DNA from: Comamonas thiooxydans
Lineage (GTDB): Bacteria; Pseudomonadota; Gammaproteobacteria; Burkholderiales; Burkholderiaceae_C
Length of the DNA stretch: 64,000 bases
Direction of reading: 5' to 3'
NCBI RefSeq assembly: GCF_002157685.2
Contig: NZ_AP026738.1
Location: 1,054,001-1,118,000 of the forward strand
Of this stretch, positions 1-8,621 are shown in pieces. The position numbers were made by a program, and so were the translations under genes. How positions within the stretch are numbered: the stretch's first letter is position 1; the number at the start of each line of letters is the position of its first letter. The notes below the pieces were generated by a model. It ran no database searches. It was not told the DNA's origin and worked only from the letters and a program-made list of their open reading frames with translations.

Positions 1-876
1 GCTGCCGAGAGCTTTGTGACCCAGGAAGGCTTTGGCCGCGATGCCGTGGCCATGCCGCTGGACGAGCAGCAGCATGCGCCGCAGCTGAGCCAGTCGCCTG
101 TCAGCCAGGGGCTGGACCCGAATCAGCCCCTGGTGGACGAGGCGCTCAGGGCGCCGGCCGGTACGGCGGCCTCCATGGTCAATGCCGACACCGGCGAGAC
201 ACTGTCGCCGCTGCAGGCCTTTCTGGTGCACGCGGCGCTGGAGGCTGGCGACAACCAGGCCCAGGCCGGCCAGGATGCCGTGCAGCTGATGACCGTGCAT
301 GCCTCCAAGGGCCTGGAGTTCGACGCCGTGTTCATCGGCGGCGTCGAGGAAGGCCTGTTCCCGCACGAGAACGCCATGATGGACCGTGGCGGCCTGGAGG
401 AGGAGCGGCGCCTGGCCTATGTGGCCATCACGCGTGCGCGCAAGCGTCTGTATCTGAGCCATTCGCAGACGCGCATGCTGCATGGCCAGACGCGCTACAA
501 CGTCAAGAGCCGCTTCTTTGACGAGCTGCCTGAGGAAGCGCTCAAGTGGATCACGCCGCGGCAGAGCGGCTTTGGCAGCTTCGCCCCTTCTTCAGGCGCT
601 GGTGGCGCCTGGGGATCAAGGGCTGGAGGTCAATACGGCTCGGGCTGGGGCGGCAAGCAGACCGAAGTCTTTGCCAGCCCGCCCGTGCCGCTGCAAAAGG
701 CCGAGCCCGCGCACGGCATCAAGGCCGGTATCGCGGTGTTCCACAACAAGTTCGGCGAGGGCAAGGTGCTGGCGGTGGAAGGCACGGGTGACGATGCGCG
801 CGCACAGGTCAGCTTTGGCCGTCATGGCACCAAGTGGCTGGCGCTGGCGATTGCCAAGCTGACGATCGTGGACTGA
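1..876 (+). CDS. uvrD: DNA helicase II (UvrD/PcrA family), C-terminal part
   Basis: This is the last 291 codons of a superfamily 1 ATP-dependent 3'-5' helicase; the frame is open from base 1 and the start lies left of the window. The fragment carries the late helicase motifs: the segment beginning LMTVHASKGLEFD near fragment residue 95 and AYVAITRARKRL (motif VI, with the arginine that contacts ATP) near residue 139. The last 55 residues (from about HGIKAGIAVFHNKFGEGKV) form the small tudor-like tail typical of UvrD/PcrA, known to contact RNA polymerase. A Gly/Ser-rich linker lies between. The role is mismatch and nucleotide-excision repair in the cytoplasm. Rep is less likely because of the C-terminal tail. 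An intrinsic terminator follows directly. Confidence 0.93.
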   Translation, partial: AAESFVTQEGFGRDAVAMPLDEQQHAPQLSQSPVSQGLDPNQPLVDEALRAPAGTAASMVNADTGETLSPLQAFLVHAALEAGDNQAQAGQDAVQLMTVHASKGLEFDAVFIGGVEEGLFPHENAMMDRGGLEEERRLAYVAITRARKRLYLSHSQTRMLHGQTRYNVKSRFFDELPEEALKWITPRQSGFGSFAPSSGAGGAWGSRAGGQYGSGWGGKQTEVFASPPVPLQKAEPAHGIKAGIAVFHNKFGEGKVLAVEGTGDDARAQVSFGRHGTKWLALAIAKLTIVD

Positions 877-898
877 GGCATAGCGCCTTTGCCCAGGA

Positions 899-930
899 AA
901 AAGCCGCCTTGTAGAAGGCGGCTTTTTTTA
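899..930. terminator. Bidirectional intrinsic terminator between uvrD and phoX
   Basis: A perfect 10-bp stem (901-910 with 915-924) closes on a 4-nt loop. It is followed by a T run and preceded by an A run, so it can end both the rightward uvrD transcript and the leftward phosphatase transcript. Confidence 0.85.
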
Positions 931-944
931 TGAGGCGTTGGCGC

Positions 945-2948
945 TTATTTGGCGCTGAGCTTCATCTGGGCGGGCGAGGCCGTGATGTAGCCCACGGCGG
1001 AGCCGAACTTGTCCTTGTAGTTGGCCTTGATCAGCGGATCCAGCTGGGTCTTGACGTTGGCGTGGATGCCACCCCAGTCGCCAGCGTGCTGGAAGTTGCT
1101 CATGATGTAGGTCCAGCCGTTGATTTCGTCCACGGCATGCAGGCCCGTGGATTCACCACCTGCGGGCACGGACAGCACGCGCGACAGCTGCTTGGTGTCC
1201 ACGTTGTAGGCCCACATGAAGTTGTTGACGTGCTGGCTGCTGTCCTCGCCGATGAACAGGGTGCGCATCTTTTCCGAGAACTTGAGGTTGTCGGGGTTGG
1301 CAATCTTGTTGGGGTTGGCGGTGTTGCCCAGGGCGTCGCCCTTGAGGGTCTTGCCGTCGGTGTCCAGCAGATCTTCGCCAGCCAGCAGGGGGGCGGTGTC
1401 CACGGGCATCCATTCGCTGCTGATGGCTGCGCCGTCGGTATCCTTCTGGCCACCCTTGAGGTTCAGCGCCATGACCACGCCTGCCACCAGCTGCTTGGGC
1501 ACGGAGACGCCGTTGCCTGCCACGTTGGCGGCATTGCCGGCCACCATGGAGGACTGCACGTTCTGCAGGGCGGAGTAGGCGATCTTGTCCTTGGCGTTGA
1601 CGGTCGTGCCTTCCATCTTGGTGAAGCCCAGGCTGGCACCCTTGAAGGCGGCATAGCGATGGGTTTCGAGGAAGGCGGCGGCCTTGTCCATGCCGGCGTT
1701 GATCTTGATCCACTCGGTCTTGCCGTTGGTCACGATCTTGGTGTAGCTGGAGTCGTTGGGGTCGGCCTTGAGCACGGTCATGATGTCCGCAGGCTGGAGC
1801 GTGTTGGCCAGGTTCTCGATATCGGCGCTGGTGGCAGAACCCAGCTTGATCCACGTCAGGGGTGCAGCGCTCTTGGCTGCAGGGTCGATGGAGAAGCCCG
1901 CGCCGACCTTGGCGGCATACAGCGTGCCCGAGGACAGGTCTTTTTCCTTGTCGGCCACGAAGACGAAATAGCCGCTGTTGGTGGCGTCGTCACCCATCAG
2001 CGCAGTGCGCTGGTCGGGCATGACCTGCACCAGCTCATGCGAGATGCGGCCCATGCAGAAGTGCTTCTTGATGGTGGCCGTGCCGTCGACATTGACGATC
2101 ACTTCGGGCATGTGGCCGTAGTGGTAGGGGTTGGCCTTGTTCTTGTCGCCATACAGGTTCTCGCTGTAAGCTTGGAACATGGTGTTGCTGGCGATGCTGA
2201 AGGCATCGGGCTCGTACTCTTCCGACGACAGATGGGTACCCCAGGGCGACAGGCTGGCACCGCAGGTGATCCACAGACCGTGGACCTTGGAGGTGTCCAC
2301 GTTGTGGTACTTGACCAGGCTCAGCTTGCCGGTGGTCTGGTCCTGGTCCAGCGTCAGCACGGCGATGGGCGAGGGCAGCTTGCCGTACATGTCGGTTTTG
2401 CCGTCCTGGGCCCAGGTGGTGTACTCGAACTGCACCACGGCGAAGACGGGTTTGCCCTTGACGCCATCCACCTTGGCATTGGGCACGGTCAGCAGCGAGG
2501 TGCCGTCGGGCGAATCGGAGAAGAAGTGGCGCTCTTTGCCTGCGACCGTCTTGTCGATGATCTTGTTGTTGTAGATGTCGTAGTAGCCACCGGCCAGCAC
2601 CTGGTCGCCCTTGCCGTTGGAGACCATGTCGCCGGTCACGAAGAAAGGCTGGTAGCCCAGATCGTAGACCTGTTCGCTCTTGTCGTCGAAAGCGACCTTG
2701 AGCTGGGACGCCGCATACATGGTCGCCATCTTGTCAGGGGTGCTCAGCGTAGGCGCGGCCATGCTGGTGAAGGTGGCGGAAACATAATTCTTGGTGACAG
2801 GAGGCGTTGTCGGCGTTGTGTTGTCATCGTCTCCACCACCACATGCGGCCAGCAGGCTGGATGCGGACACGACCGAACCCAGTGGGAGCAGAGGAGCGCC
2901 GGAAAAGAGTTGCAGGGCCTTACGACGGCTGAGCAGATTTTGTGCCAT
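945..2948 (-). CDS. phoX: PhoX-family alkaline phosphatase (DUF839), Tat-exported lipoprotein
   Basis: The 667-residue protein belongs to the PhoX/DUF839 family, calcium- and iron-dependent phosphomonoesterases that release phosphate from organic esters outside the inner membrane. The N-terminus has a twin-arginine start (SRRKALQLFSG) running into a lipobox LAAC at Cys36, so it is probably Tat-exported and lipid-anchored. The segment ITCGASLSPWGTHLSSEE matches the family signature that supplies the metal-binding cysteine and acidic residues. It stands alone, ends at the shared terminator, and has a long (about 180 bp) upstream gap holding a possible PhoB half-site. Family members are normally induced by phosphate starvation; regulation here is inferred. 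Confidence 0.88.
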   Translation of the reverse strand: MAQNLLSRRKALQLFSGAPLLPLGSVVSASSLLAACGGGDDDNTTPTTPPVTKNYVSATFTSMAAPTLSTPDKMATMYAASQLKVAFDDKSEQVYDLGYQPFFVTGDMVSNGKGDQVLAGGYYDIYNNKIIDKTVAGKERHFFSDSPDGTSLLTVPNAKVDGVKGKPVFAVVQFEYTTWAQDGKTDMYGKLPSPIAVLTLDQDQTTGKLSLVKYHNVDTSKVHGLWITCGASLSPWGTHLSSEEYEPDAFSIASNTMFQAYSENLYGDKNKANPYHYGHMPEVIVNVDGTATIKKHFCMGRISHELVQVMPDQRTALMGDDATNSGYFVFVADKEKDLSSGTLYAAKVGAGFSIDPAAKSAAPLTWIKLGSATSADIENLANTLQPADIMTVLKADPNDSSYTKIVTNGKTEWIKINAGMDKAAAFLETHRYAAFKGASLGFTKMEGTTVNAKDKIAYSALQNVQSSMVAGNAANVAGNGVSVPKQLVAGVVMALNLKGGQKDTDGAAISSEWMPVDTAPLLAGEDLLDTDGKTLKGDALGNTANPNKIANPDNLKFSEKMRTLFIGEDSSQHVNNFMWAYNVDTKQLSRVLSVPAGGESTGLHAVDEINGWTYIMSNFQHAGDWGGIHANVKTQLDPLIKANYKDKFGSAVGYITASPAQMKLSAK

Positions 2949-3047
2949 GAGAGTTTCGCAGTGTGGGGTGAAGCGCAGACTTGGGGCCGCGCTGAATTGG
3001 ATGAATGCCAGGACATGAGATGCATGCCTTGGTCAGTCCTGCGAATC

Positions 3048-3067
3048 CTAGGAAACGAATATGACAG
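3048..3067 (-). promoter_or_regulatory. Possible PhoB half-site upstream of phoX
   Basis: On the minus strand an exact CTGTCAT (the canonical PhoB half-site) is followed after six bases by TTCCTAG. The second direct repeat of a full Pho box is not clear. It lies about 100 bases before the phoX start codon. The same arrangement, CTGTCAT-N6-TTYCTAG, occurs just before the ugp-like operon at 24091. Confidence 0.35.
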
Positions 3068-3130
3068 TGCCGTGGCGGCTTGATGACGCCGGGATGAATG
3101 ATCTGCTGGGCGGGCCTGTGTTCAGCCCAT

Positions 3131-3157
3131 AAAAAAGCCCCGACCTGGGTCGGGGCT
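3131..3157 (-). terminator. Intrinsic terminator after the BPSS1780-like gene
   Basis: A 10-bp GC-rich stem (3136-3145 with 3148-3157) with an A run on its left gives a T run on the minus strand. It sits 20-50 bases past the stop of the leftward membrane-protein gene. Confidence 0.8.
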
Positions 3158-3178
3158 GGTGCTGGGCAGTGCTCGAGC

Positions 3179-4009
3179 TTAGGAATCCGATGATGGCGGC
3201 GCTGTGCCCGACGAGGAGTCGGTCAGAGTCTGGTCGTCATCGGGCGGGCTGAAGCTGTCACGGAAGGTAAACACAATCGAGGTAAAAAAGATGGCTGCCA
3301 GCATCAGTGCCGTTGCCACCATCAGGCCACCGGCAATGCTGCCGATGAGCATGGCCAGGATGCCGGTCACGATGGCCAGGGCCATACCGGAGACGATGAA
3401 CACGCCGATCCAGCAGACACCGAACACCAGATAGGCACCGATATTGCGAATGCAGCCGACAAAGCTGAAGAACAGCGATTTGACGGGGCTGATGCCATGC
3501 CAGTGGATGAGCGCCGGAGCATGCCAGAAGGCCAGCGACAGCGGCAGGTAGAGAAACATGCTCAGCCACATGGCGGACTGGAACTCGGGCTCTTCGGCCA
3601 GTTCGCGGGTCATGGGAGTCTGACCCAGGTAGACGCTGGCAAACGTGCCGCCGTCCACAAGGCTGGAGGCACCGATGATGAGCAAAAAGCCTGCGGCATA
3701 GAGGCCGCCCAGCATCAGCATGGAGTGCAGATGCTGGCTGCCGGAGCGGAAAGCCACCAGCAGCAGCGCCGGTGTGGGCTTGCGGCCGTGGGCGGCTTCG
3801 GATGCCGCGACCATCATGGTCAGCGAGATGCATGGCAGCAGTGCCAGTGCAATGACGGGGCCGATCAGCGGCAGGGCCGAGATCAGAGACATGCTGGCCA
3901 TGCCCAGAAAGAACAGGGCGGCCAGGGCCAGGGGCTGGCTTTTGAAGGTGCGCAGGCCCTGCAGCACCCATTGCAGACCGGTGCCGGGTGGAACGATTTG
4001 AAGTTTCAT
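3179..4009 (-). CDS. BPSS1780-like multi-pass membrane protein
   Basis: The 276-residue integral membrane protein starts MKLQIVPPGTGLQWVLQG. This opening and the membrane layout resemble the BPSS1780 family of uncharacterised betaproteobacterial proteins. About six hydrophobic segments are visible, for example around LALAALFFLGMASMSLISAL, MLGGLYAAGFLLIIGAS, LVFGVCWIGVFIVSGMAL and LIGSIAGGLMVATALML. The tail is acidic and Ser-rich. The ATG at 4009 was chosen over an upstream in-frame start at 4060 because family members open with this Met-Lys-Leu sequence. It lies downstream of thrB on the same strand (112 bp gap) and ahead of a terminator. Function is unknown. Confidence 0.75.
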   Translation of the reverse strand: MKLQIVPPGTGLQWVLQGLRTFKSQPLALAALFFLGMASMSLISALPLIGPVIALALLPCISLTMMVAASEAAHGRKPTPALLLVAFRSGSQHLHSMLMLGGLYAAGFLLIIGASSLVDGGTFASVYLGQTPMTRELAEEPEFQSAMWLSMFLYLPLSLAFWHAPALIHWHGISPVKSLFFSFVGCIRNIGAYLVFGVCWIGVFIVSGMALAIVTGILAMLIGSIAGGLMVATALMLAAIFFTSIVFTFRDSFSPPDDDQTLTDSSSGTAPPSSDS

Positions 4010-4121
4010 GGAAGAGGCTGAAATACTTTTGCGAGAGCGTGCAAAAGTCGCTTCTTGCACTGTACCCGAGACGGCTGAGCGGGGCCATCAAAAGCCCCGG
4101 AGCAATCAGCTTGCCTGGTAC

Positions 4122-5078
4122 TCAGTCCAGCGTCAGCGGATGTGCGATGCGCTGGCTCAGCACACGCTCGAAGTGGGTGGGGTCGTGAGGCTGCAGCAGT
4201 GCGGCTTCACGCGGCAGATGGAAGTCCCAGAGGCGGGAGATCCAGAAACGCAGGGCGCCGGCACGCAACTGGGCGTTGAGCAACTCGCGCTCGGGCCCGG
4301 TCAGCGGACGCACGGCCTGGTAGGCCGCAAGCATGGCTTTGGCGCGCTCGGCATCATGTGCACCTGTTGCGTGATCGATACACCAATCGTTGAGGCAGAC
4401 CGCAAGATCGAAGAGCCAGGTGTCCACGCCCGCGAAATAGAAGTCGAAAAAGCCGGTCAGCCGGTCGCCGTCGAACATCACGTTGTCGCGGAACAAGTCC
4501 GCATGGATGGGGCCGCGCGGCAGGGCTGCATAGCTGGCCGAGGCGGCGACATGGTTCTGATAGGCCAACTCGGCGCGCAGCATGGCGGCGGTTTCCTCGC
4601 CCAGATGGGGCAGGACCACGGGCACGGTTTCATTCCACCAGGGCAGGCCGCGCAGATTGGGCTGCTGGCGGTTGTAGTCCTGACCGGCCAGGTGCATGCG
4701 CGCCAGCATCTCGCCCACGGCAGCGCAGTGCACGGCAGCCGGGGTCAGCTGGCTCTTGCCGGCCAGGCGGTTGACGATGGATGCGGGCTTGCCGCAGACC
4801 TTGAGCAGAATGTCACCGCTGCGTGTCTCGCCCTGCGGGTCCGGCACGGGAATCCCGGCTTGTGCCAGATGCTTCATCAGGTACAGGTAAAAAGGCAGCT
4901 GCTCGGCACTCAGGCGCTCGAACAGTGTCAGCACCCACTCTCCCTGGTCGGTCGTCAGAAAATAGTTGGTGTTTTCAATACCGCCTTGAATGCCGCGCAA
5001 TTCCTTGAACGCGCCTAGGGACATGCGGCGCAGCAGCTCGCGCGCATCTTTATCGGAAACTTCGGTGAAAACAGCCAT
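4122..5078 (-). CDS. thrB: Homoserine kinase (ThrB, APH-fold type)
   Basis: The 318-residue protein phosphorylates homoserine to O-phosphohomoserine in threonine synthesis. It is the aminoglycoside-phosphotransferase-fold form common in proteobacteria, not the GHMP form of E. coli. GPIHADLFRDNVMFDGD contains the HxDxxxxN catalytic motif, followed by the metal-binding DFYFAG segment, and the N-terminus FKELRGIQGGIENTNYFL matches the nucleotide-binding lobe. Length is standard. It lies downstream of the DUF2782 gene on the same strand, with a strong hairpin in the gap, the same neighbourhood seen next to polA in related species. Confidence 0.93.
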   Translation of the reverse strand: MAVFTEVSDKDARELLRRMSLGAFKELRGIQGGIENTNYFLTTDQGEWVLTLFERLSAEQLPFYLYLMKHLAQAGIPVPDPQGETRSGDILLKVCGKPASIVNRLAGKSQLTPAAVHCAAVGEMLARMHLAGQDYNRQQPNLRGLPWWNETVPVVLPHLGEETAAMLRAELAYQNHVAASASYAALPRGPIHADLFRDNVMFDGDRLTGFFDFYFAGVDTWLFDLAVCLNDWCIDHATGAHDAERAKAMLAAYQAVRPLTGPERELLNAQLRAGALRFWISRLWDFHLPREAALLQPHDPTHFERVLSQRIAHPLTLD

Positions 5079-5138
5079 GGTGAATACGCCGGTCTGGGGC
5101 GACCGACCGAACTAGCGGGGAGAAGGTGTCTATATGCA

Positions 5139-5163
5139 ACAGGGCAGTGAAGCACTGCCCTGT
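5139..5163 (-). other. Perfect 11-bp hairpin between the DUF2782 gene and thrB
   Basis: The two arms (5139-5149 and 5153-5163) pair perfectly around a 3-nt loop. There is no T run on either strand, so it is not a standard intrinsic terminator. It may be an mRNA processing or stability element between the two leftward genes. Confidence 0.6.
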
Positions 5164-5190
5164 CATGAATGGGGAAAAGCGCGCAGCGCT

Positions 5191-5553
5191 TCAGAATTTG
5201 ATGAAATTCCAGACGCGGGTGCCCGTGGTGTCGCCGCTGTTGTTGTCGCGGTTGCGGGCTGCGCGGGCGCCGTCGTTGGACTGCACCTCGTACTCGGGCA
5301 TGGAGCCTACCTTGGGTTGCACGGTGATGCTCTGGGTCTGACCGCCCACACGGGTTTCATCCACACGGCTGCCAGCATCTTCCACGCGGATATGTTCGAT
5401 CCGCTGGTTGTGCTTGCCGGTCGGCGCCGCGTTGTCCTGCTGACCCTGGGGCGCAGGAGCGACCACGGCATTGGCCGGAGCAGGGGTGGGGGACTGGGCC
5501 AGAACGGATCCGGCAGCCAGGCTCAGGATGATGAAAAGTGGTGCAGCGCGCAT
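5191..5553 (-). CDS. Small exported DUF2782-family protein
   Basis: The 120-residue protein has a clear signal peptide (MRAAPLFIILSLAAGSVLA, cleavage after Ala near residue 19). A Pro/Ala/Gln-rich stretch follows, then a conserved-looking core (NQRIEHIRVEDAGSRVDE, then GGQTQSITVQPK). It fits the DUF2782 family found beside polA and thrB in Burkholderiales. The ATG at 5553 was chosen because it places the signal peptide at the N-terminus; the in-frame extension upstream overlaps the polA leader. It is divergent from polA (100 bp gap). Function is unknown; a periplasmic location is likely. Confidence 0.78.
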   Translation of the reverse strand: MRAAPLFIILSLAAGSVLAQSPTPAPANAVVAPAPQGQQDNAAPTGKHNQRIEHIRVEDAGSRVDETRVGGQTQSITVQPKVGSMPEYEVQSNDGARAARNRDNNSGDTTGTRVWNFIKF

Positions 5554-5653
5554 GATGCATAGATTGTAGGGCGACTTCGAATTGTCCCACCAGGCGCAGC
5601 CTGTCTTTGGGCTGCAGACCGCAGGAGCCGGGCACGCGTGCACAATCCGGGGT

Positions 5654-8467
5654 ATGAGCAATTCCAAGACCCTGGTGCTGGTGGACGGCTCCAGCTACCT
5701 CTACCGCGCCTACCATGCCATGCCCGATCTGCGGGCGATTCCCGGCGACCCGGCCAGCCCGGCCACGGGTGCCATCCGCGGCATGGTGAACATGATGCAG
5801 GCGCTGAGGAAGGACGTGCAGGCCGATTACGCCGTCTGCGTGTTCGATGCCTCGGGGCCTACCTTCCGCGACGAGATGTACACCGAGTACAAGGCCACGC
5901 GCTCGCCCATGCCCGACGACCTGCGCAGCCAGATCGAGCCCATCCACGAGGTGGTGGCCATGCTGGGCTGGAAGGTGGTGGCCGTGCCCGGCGTGGAAGC
6001 CGACGACGTGATCGCCACGCTGGCGCAGACTGCGGCGGCCCAGGGCATCAACGTGATCGTCTCCAGCGGCGACAAGGATTTGAGCCAGCTGGTGGGCGAG
6101 CATGTGACCATCATCGACACCATGAATGGCAAGAAGCGCGACGTGGCCGGGGTGACGGCCGAATTCGGCGTGCCGCCGGCGCTGATGATCGACTACCAGG
6201 CCCTGGTGGGCGACACCGTGGACAACGTGCCCGGCGTGACCAAGGTCGGGCCCAAGACCGCCGCCAAGTGGCTGGAGGAGCATGGTTCGCTGGACAATCT
6301 GATCGCCCATGCCGCAGATATCAAGGGCGTTGCCGGTCAGAATCTGCGCGATGCGATTGCCAGCGGTCAGCTGGCGCTGAGCCGCCAGCTGGTGACCATG
6401 AAGACCGATTGCGATCTGACCGCCTACATCGATGGCCTGCCGCAGCTTGATGCCGTCACGCTGGCCGAGCCCGATAGCGCAGCGCTTGCGCCCTTCTACG
6501 AGAAATACGGCTTCAAGGGGCTGGTGCGCACGCTGGGCGCCACGGCGGCCGAAGCCAAGGCGGCCAAGCCCAGCAAGGCTGCCAAGGTCGATAGTGCTCA
6601 GGGCGGCCTGTTCGATGCAGATGACGCGGCGACTACCGAAGTCGCCGTGGCGGCCCAGCAGCGCGATGTGCTCTACACCACGATTCTGAGCGAGGCCCAG
6701 TTCGACGAATGGCTGGCCAAGATCAGCGCCGCCGAGCTGACGGCGCTGGATACCGAGACCGATTCGCTGGACGAGATGGTGGCCCGTATCGTCGGTATCT
6801 CCTTCAGCGTGGCCGTGGGCGAGGCCGCCTATATTCCGCTGCGCCACGAAGGCATGGACGTGCCCGAGCAGCTGGATATGGACATGGTGCTGGCCAGGCT
6901 CAAGCCCTGGCTGGAAGATGCGTCCAGGAAGAAGCTGGGCCAGCATGTCAAATATGACCAGCATGTGTTTGCCAACCACGGCATCACCGTGCGCGGCTAT
7001 GCGCACGACACCATGCTACAGTCCTATGTGCTCGAAGCCGACCGCCCGCACAGTCTGACCAGCCTGGCGCTGCGCCATGTGAATCGCAGCGGCATCAGCT
7101 ACGAGGACCTGTGCGGCAAGGGCAAGAGCCAGATTCCGTTTGCCCAGGTGCCCGTGGACAAGGCTGCGGCGTACAGCTGCGAGGATTCCGACCAGACGCT
7201 GGATGTGCATCACACCTTGTGGCCGCGCATCCAGGCCCATGCCGGGCTGCTGCATATCTACGAGCTGGAAATGCAGACCAGCGAAGCGCTGCTGCGCATA
7301 GAGCGCAATGGCGTGAGCATCGATGCGGGCGAGCTGGCACGCCAGAGCAACGATCTGGGCGCACGCATACTGAAGCTCGAGGAAGAGGCTTACGAGATTG
7401 CGGGCCAGCCCTTCAATCTGTCCTCGCCCAAGCAGCTGGGCGAGATCTTCTTCGACAAGCTGGGCATGCCCGTCGTGAAGAAGACCGCCACCGGCGCGCG
7501 CAGCACGGACGAGGAAGTGCTGGAGAAGCTGGCCGAGGACTATCCGCTGCCCGCCAAGCTGCTCGAACACCGCTCGCTGTCCAAGCTCAAGGGCACCTAC
7601 ACCGACAAGCTGGCGCAGATGGCCTTGCCCAGCGATGGCCGCGTGCACACCCACTACGCCCAGGCCGTGGCGGTGACGGGGCGCCTGTCCAGCAATGACC
7701 CCAATCTGCAGAACATTCCCGTGCGCACGCCCGAAGGCCGCCGCGTGCGCGAAGCCTTTGTGGCACCCGAGGGCAAGCTGATTGCCAGCGCCGACTATTC
7801 GCAGATCGAGCTGCGCATCATGGCTCATCTGTCGGGCGACGAGGCCCTGCTGAGCGCCTTCAAGAACGGCCTGGACGTGCACCGTGCGACGGCGGCCGAA
7901 GTCTTCGGCGTGAGTGTGGACGAGGTCAGCAGCGAGCAGCGCCGCTATGCCAAGGTGATCAATTTCGGCCTGATCTACGGCATGAGCAGCTTCGGCCTGG
8001 CCAAGAACCTGGGCATTGAAACCAAGGCGGCGGCTGCCTATATCGACAAGTACTTCCAGCGCTATCCCGGCGTGAAGCGCTATATGGACCAGACCGTGGA
8101 GCTGGCCCACGCCCAGGGCTATGTGGAGACCGTCTTTGGTCGCCGCCTGGTGTTGCCCGAGATCAACGGCGGCAACGGCCCGCGCAAGAAAGCGGCCGAG
8201 CGCGCCGCCATCAACGCCCCCATGCAGGGCACGGCGGCCGATCTGATCAAGAAGGCCATGGTGGCCGTGCAGGCCAGGCTGGATGCCGAAAAGCCCGAGG
8301 TGCTGGTCATCATGCAGGTGCATGACGAACTGGTGTTCGAACTGCCCGAGTCCGCCAGGGACTGGGTGCAGGCCGAGATCCCTTCCATCATGGCCGGCGT
8401 GGCCGACCTGTCCGTGCCGCTGCTGGCCGAGATCGGCTTTGGCAGCAGCTGGGAAAAGGCGCATTGA
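5654..8467 (+). CDS. polA: DNA polymerase I
   Basis: The 937-residue enzyme has the full family A layout. Residues about 1-290 are the 5'-3' exonuclease (opening KTLVLVDGSSYLYRAYHA, with VPGVEADDVIATLA and TVDNVPGVTKVGPKTA). About 330-520 is a 3'-5' exonuclease domain with TALDTETDSLD. The rest is the polymerase, with ASADYSQIELRIMAHLSGD (motif A), the RRYAKVINFGLIYGMS O-helix (motif B) and VHDELVFE (motif C). All proofreading and polymerase acidic residues appear present. It fills Okazaki-fragment and repair gaps. The ATG at 5654 was chosen as it begins the conserved exonuclease domain. Confidence 0.97.
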   Translation: MSNSKTLVLVDGSSYLYRAYHAMPDLRAIPGDPASPATGAIRGMVNMMQALRKDVQADYAVCVFDASGPTFRDEMYTEYKATRSPMPDDLRSQIEPIHEVVAMLGWKVVAVPGVEADDVIATLAQTAAAQGINVIVSSGDKDLSQLVGEHVTIIDTMNGKKRDVAGVTAEFGVPPALMIDYQALVGDTVDNVPGVTKVGPKTAAKWLEEHGSLDNLIAHAADIKGVAGQNLRDAIASGQLALSRQLVTMKTDCDLTAYIDGLPQLDAVTLAEPDSAALAPFYEKYGFKGLVRTLGATAAEAKAAKPSKAAKVDSAQGGLFDADDAATTEVAVAAQQRDVLYTTILSEAQFDEWLAKISAAELTALDTETDSLDEMVARIVGISFSVAVGEAAYIPLRHEGMDVPEQLDMDMVLARLKPWLEDASRKKLGQHVKYDQHVFANHGITVRGYAHDTMLQSYVLEADRPHSLTSLALRHVNRSGISYEDLCGKGKSQIPFAQVPVDKAAAYSCEDSDQTLDVHHTLWPRIQAHAGLLHIYELEMQTSEALLRIERNGVSIDAGELARQSNDLGARILKLEEEAYEIAGQPFNLSSPKQLGEIFFDKLGMPVVKKTATGARSTDEEVLEKLAEDYPLPAKLLEHRSLSKLKGTYTDKLAQMALPSDGRVHTHYAQAVAVTGRLSSNDPNLQNIPVRTPEGRRVREAFVAPEGKLIASADYSQIELRIMAHLSGDEALLSAFKNGLDVHRATAAEVFGVSVDEVSSEQRRYAKVINFGLIYGMSSFGLAKNLGIETKAAAAYIDKYFQRYPGVKRYMDQTVELAHAQGYVETVFGRRLVLPEINGGNGPRKKAAERAAINAPMQGTAADLIKKAMVAVQARLDAEKPEVLVIMQVHDELVFELPESARDWVQAEIPSIMAGVADLSVPLLAEIGFGSSWEKAH

Positions 8468-8502
8468 GCTTTTCACCCAAAGGCGCGCCTATGGTGGCTC
8501 CT

Positions 8503-8605
8503 TAAAAAAGAGAGCTGCTTGCGCTCTTTGAAAAAGCACTTCAGGTTGTTTTTGACCTGAAGTGCTTTGTTTGCAGGCGCTATAAGCTCCTGAATTGTTT
8601 TAGGT
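8503..8605. repeat. Dispersed intergenic repeat, copy 1 (holds the polA terminator)
   Basis: The segment contains AGCTGCTTGCGCTCTTTG near its left end and the partner block RAGCTCCTGAAT near its right end. The same two blocks recur in the gaps at about 23.97, 45.0, 48.3 and 56.7 kb in diverged form. I recall this as a widespread intergenic repeat type in Comamonadaceae. Confidence 0.55.
8533..8573 (+). terminator. Intrinsic terminator after polA
   Basis: A 14-bp stem (8533-8546 with 8555-8568) with an 8-nt loop is followed by a T-rich tract. It lies 65 bases past the polA stop. Confidence 0.8.
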
Positions 8606-8621
8606 TGTTGCGGGAAATATC

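Noticed and set aside
930-3083. 717-codon plus-strand frame opposite phoX
   Set aside because: Antisense shadow; low-complexity Gly/Val/His composition, while the minus strand encodes a full PhoX protein with leader and cofactor motif.
5357-8476. Long minus-strand frames opposite polA (549 and 486 codons)
   Set aside because: Antisense shadows of polA with His/Gly-biased composition.
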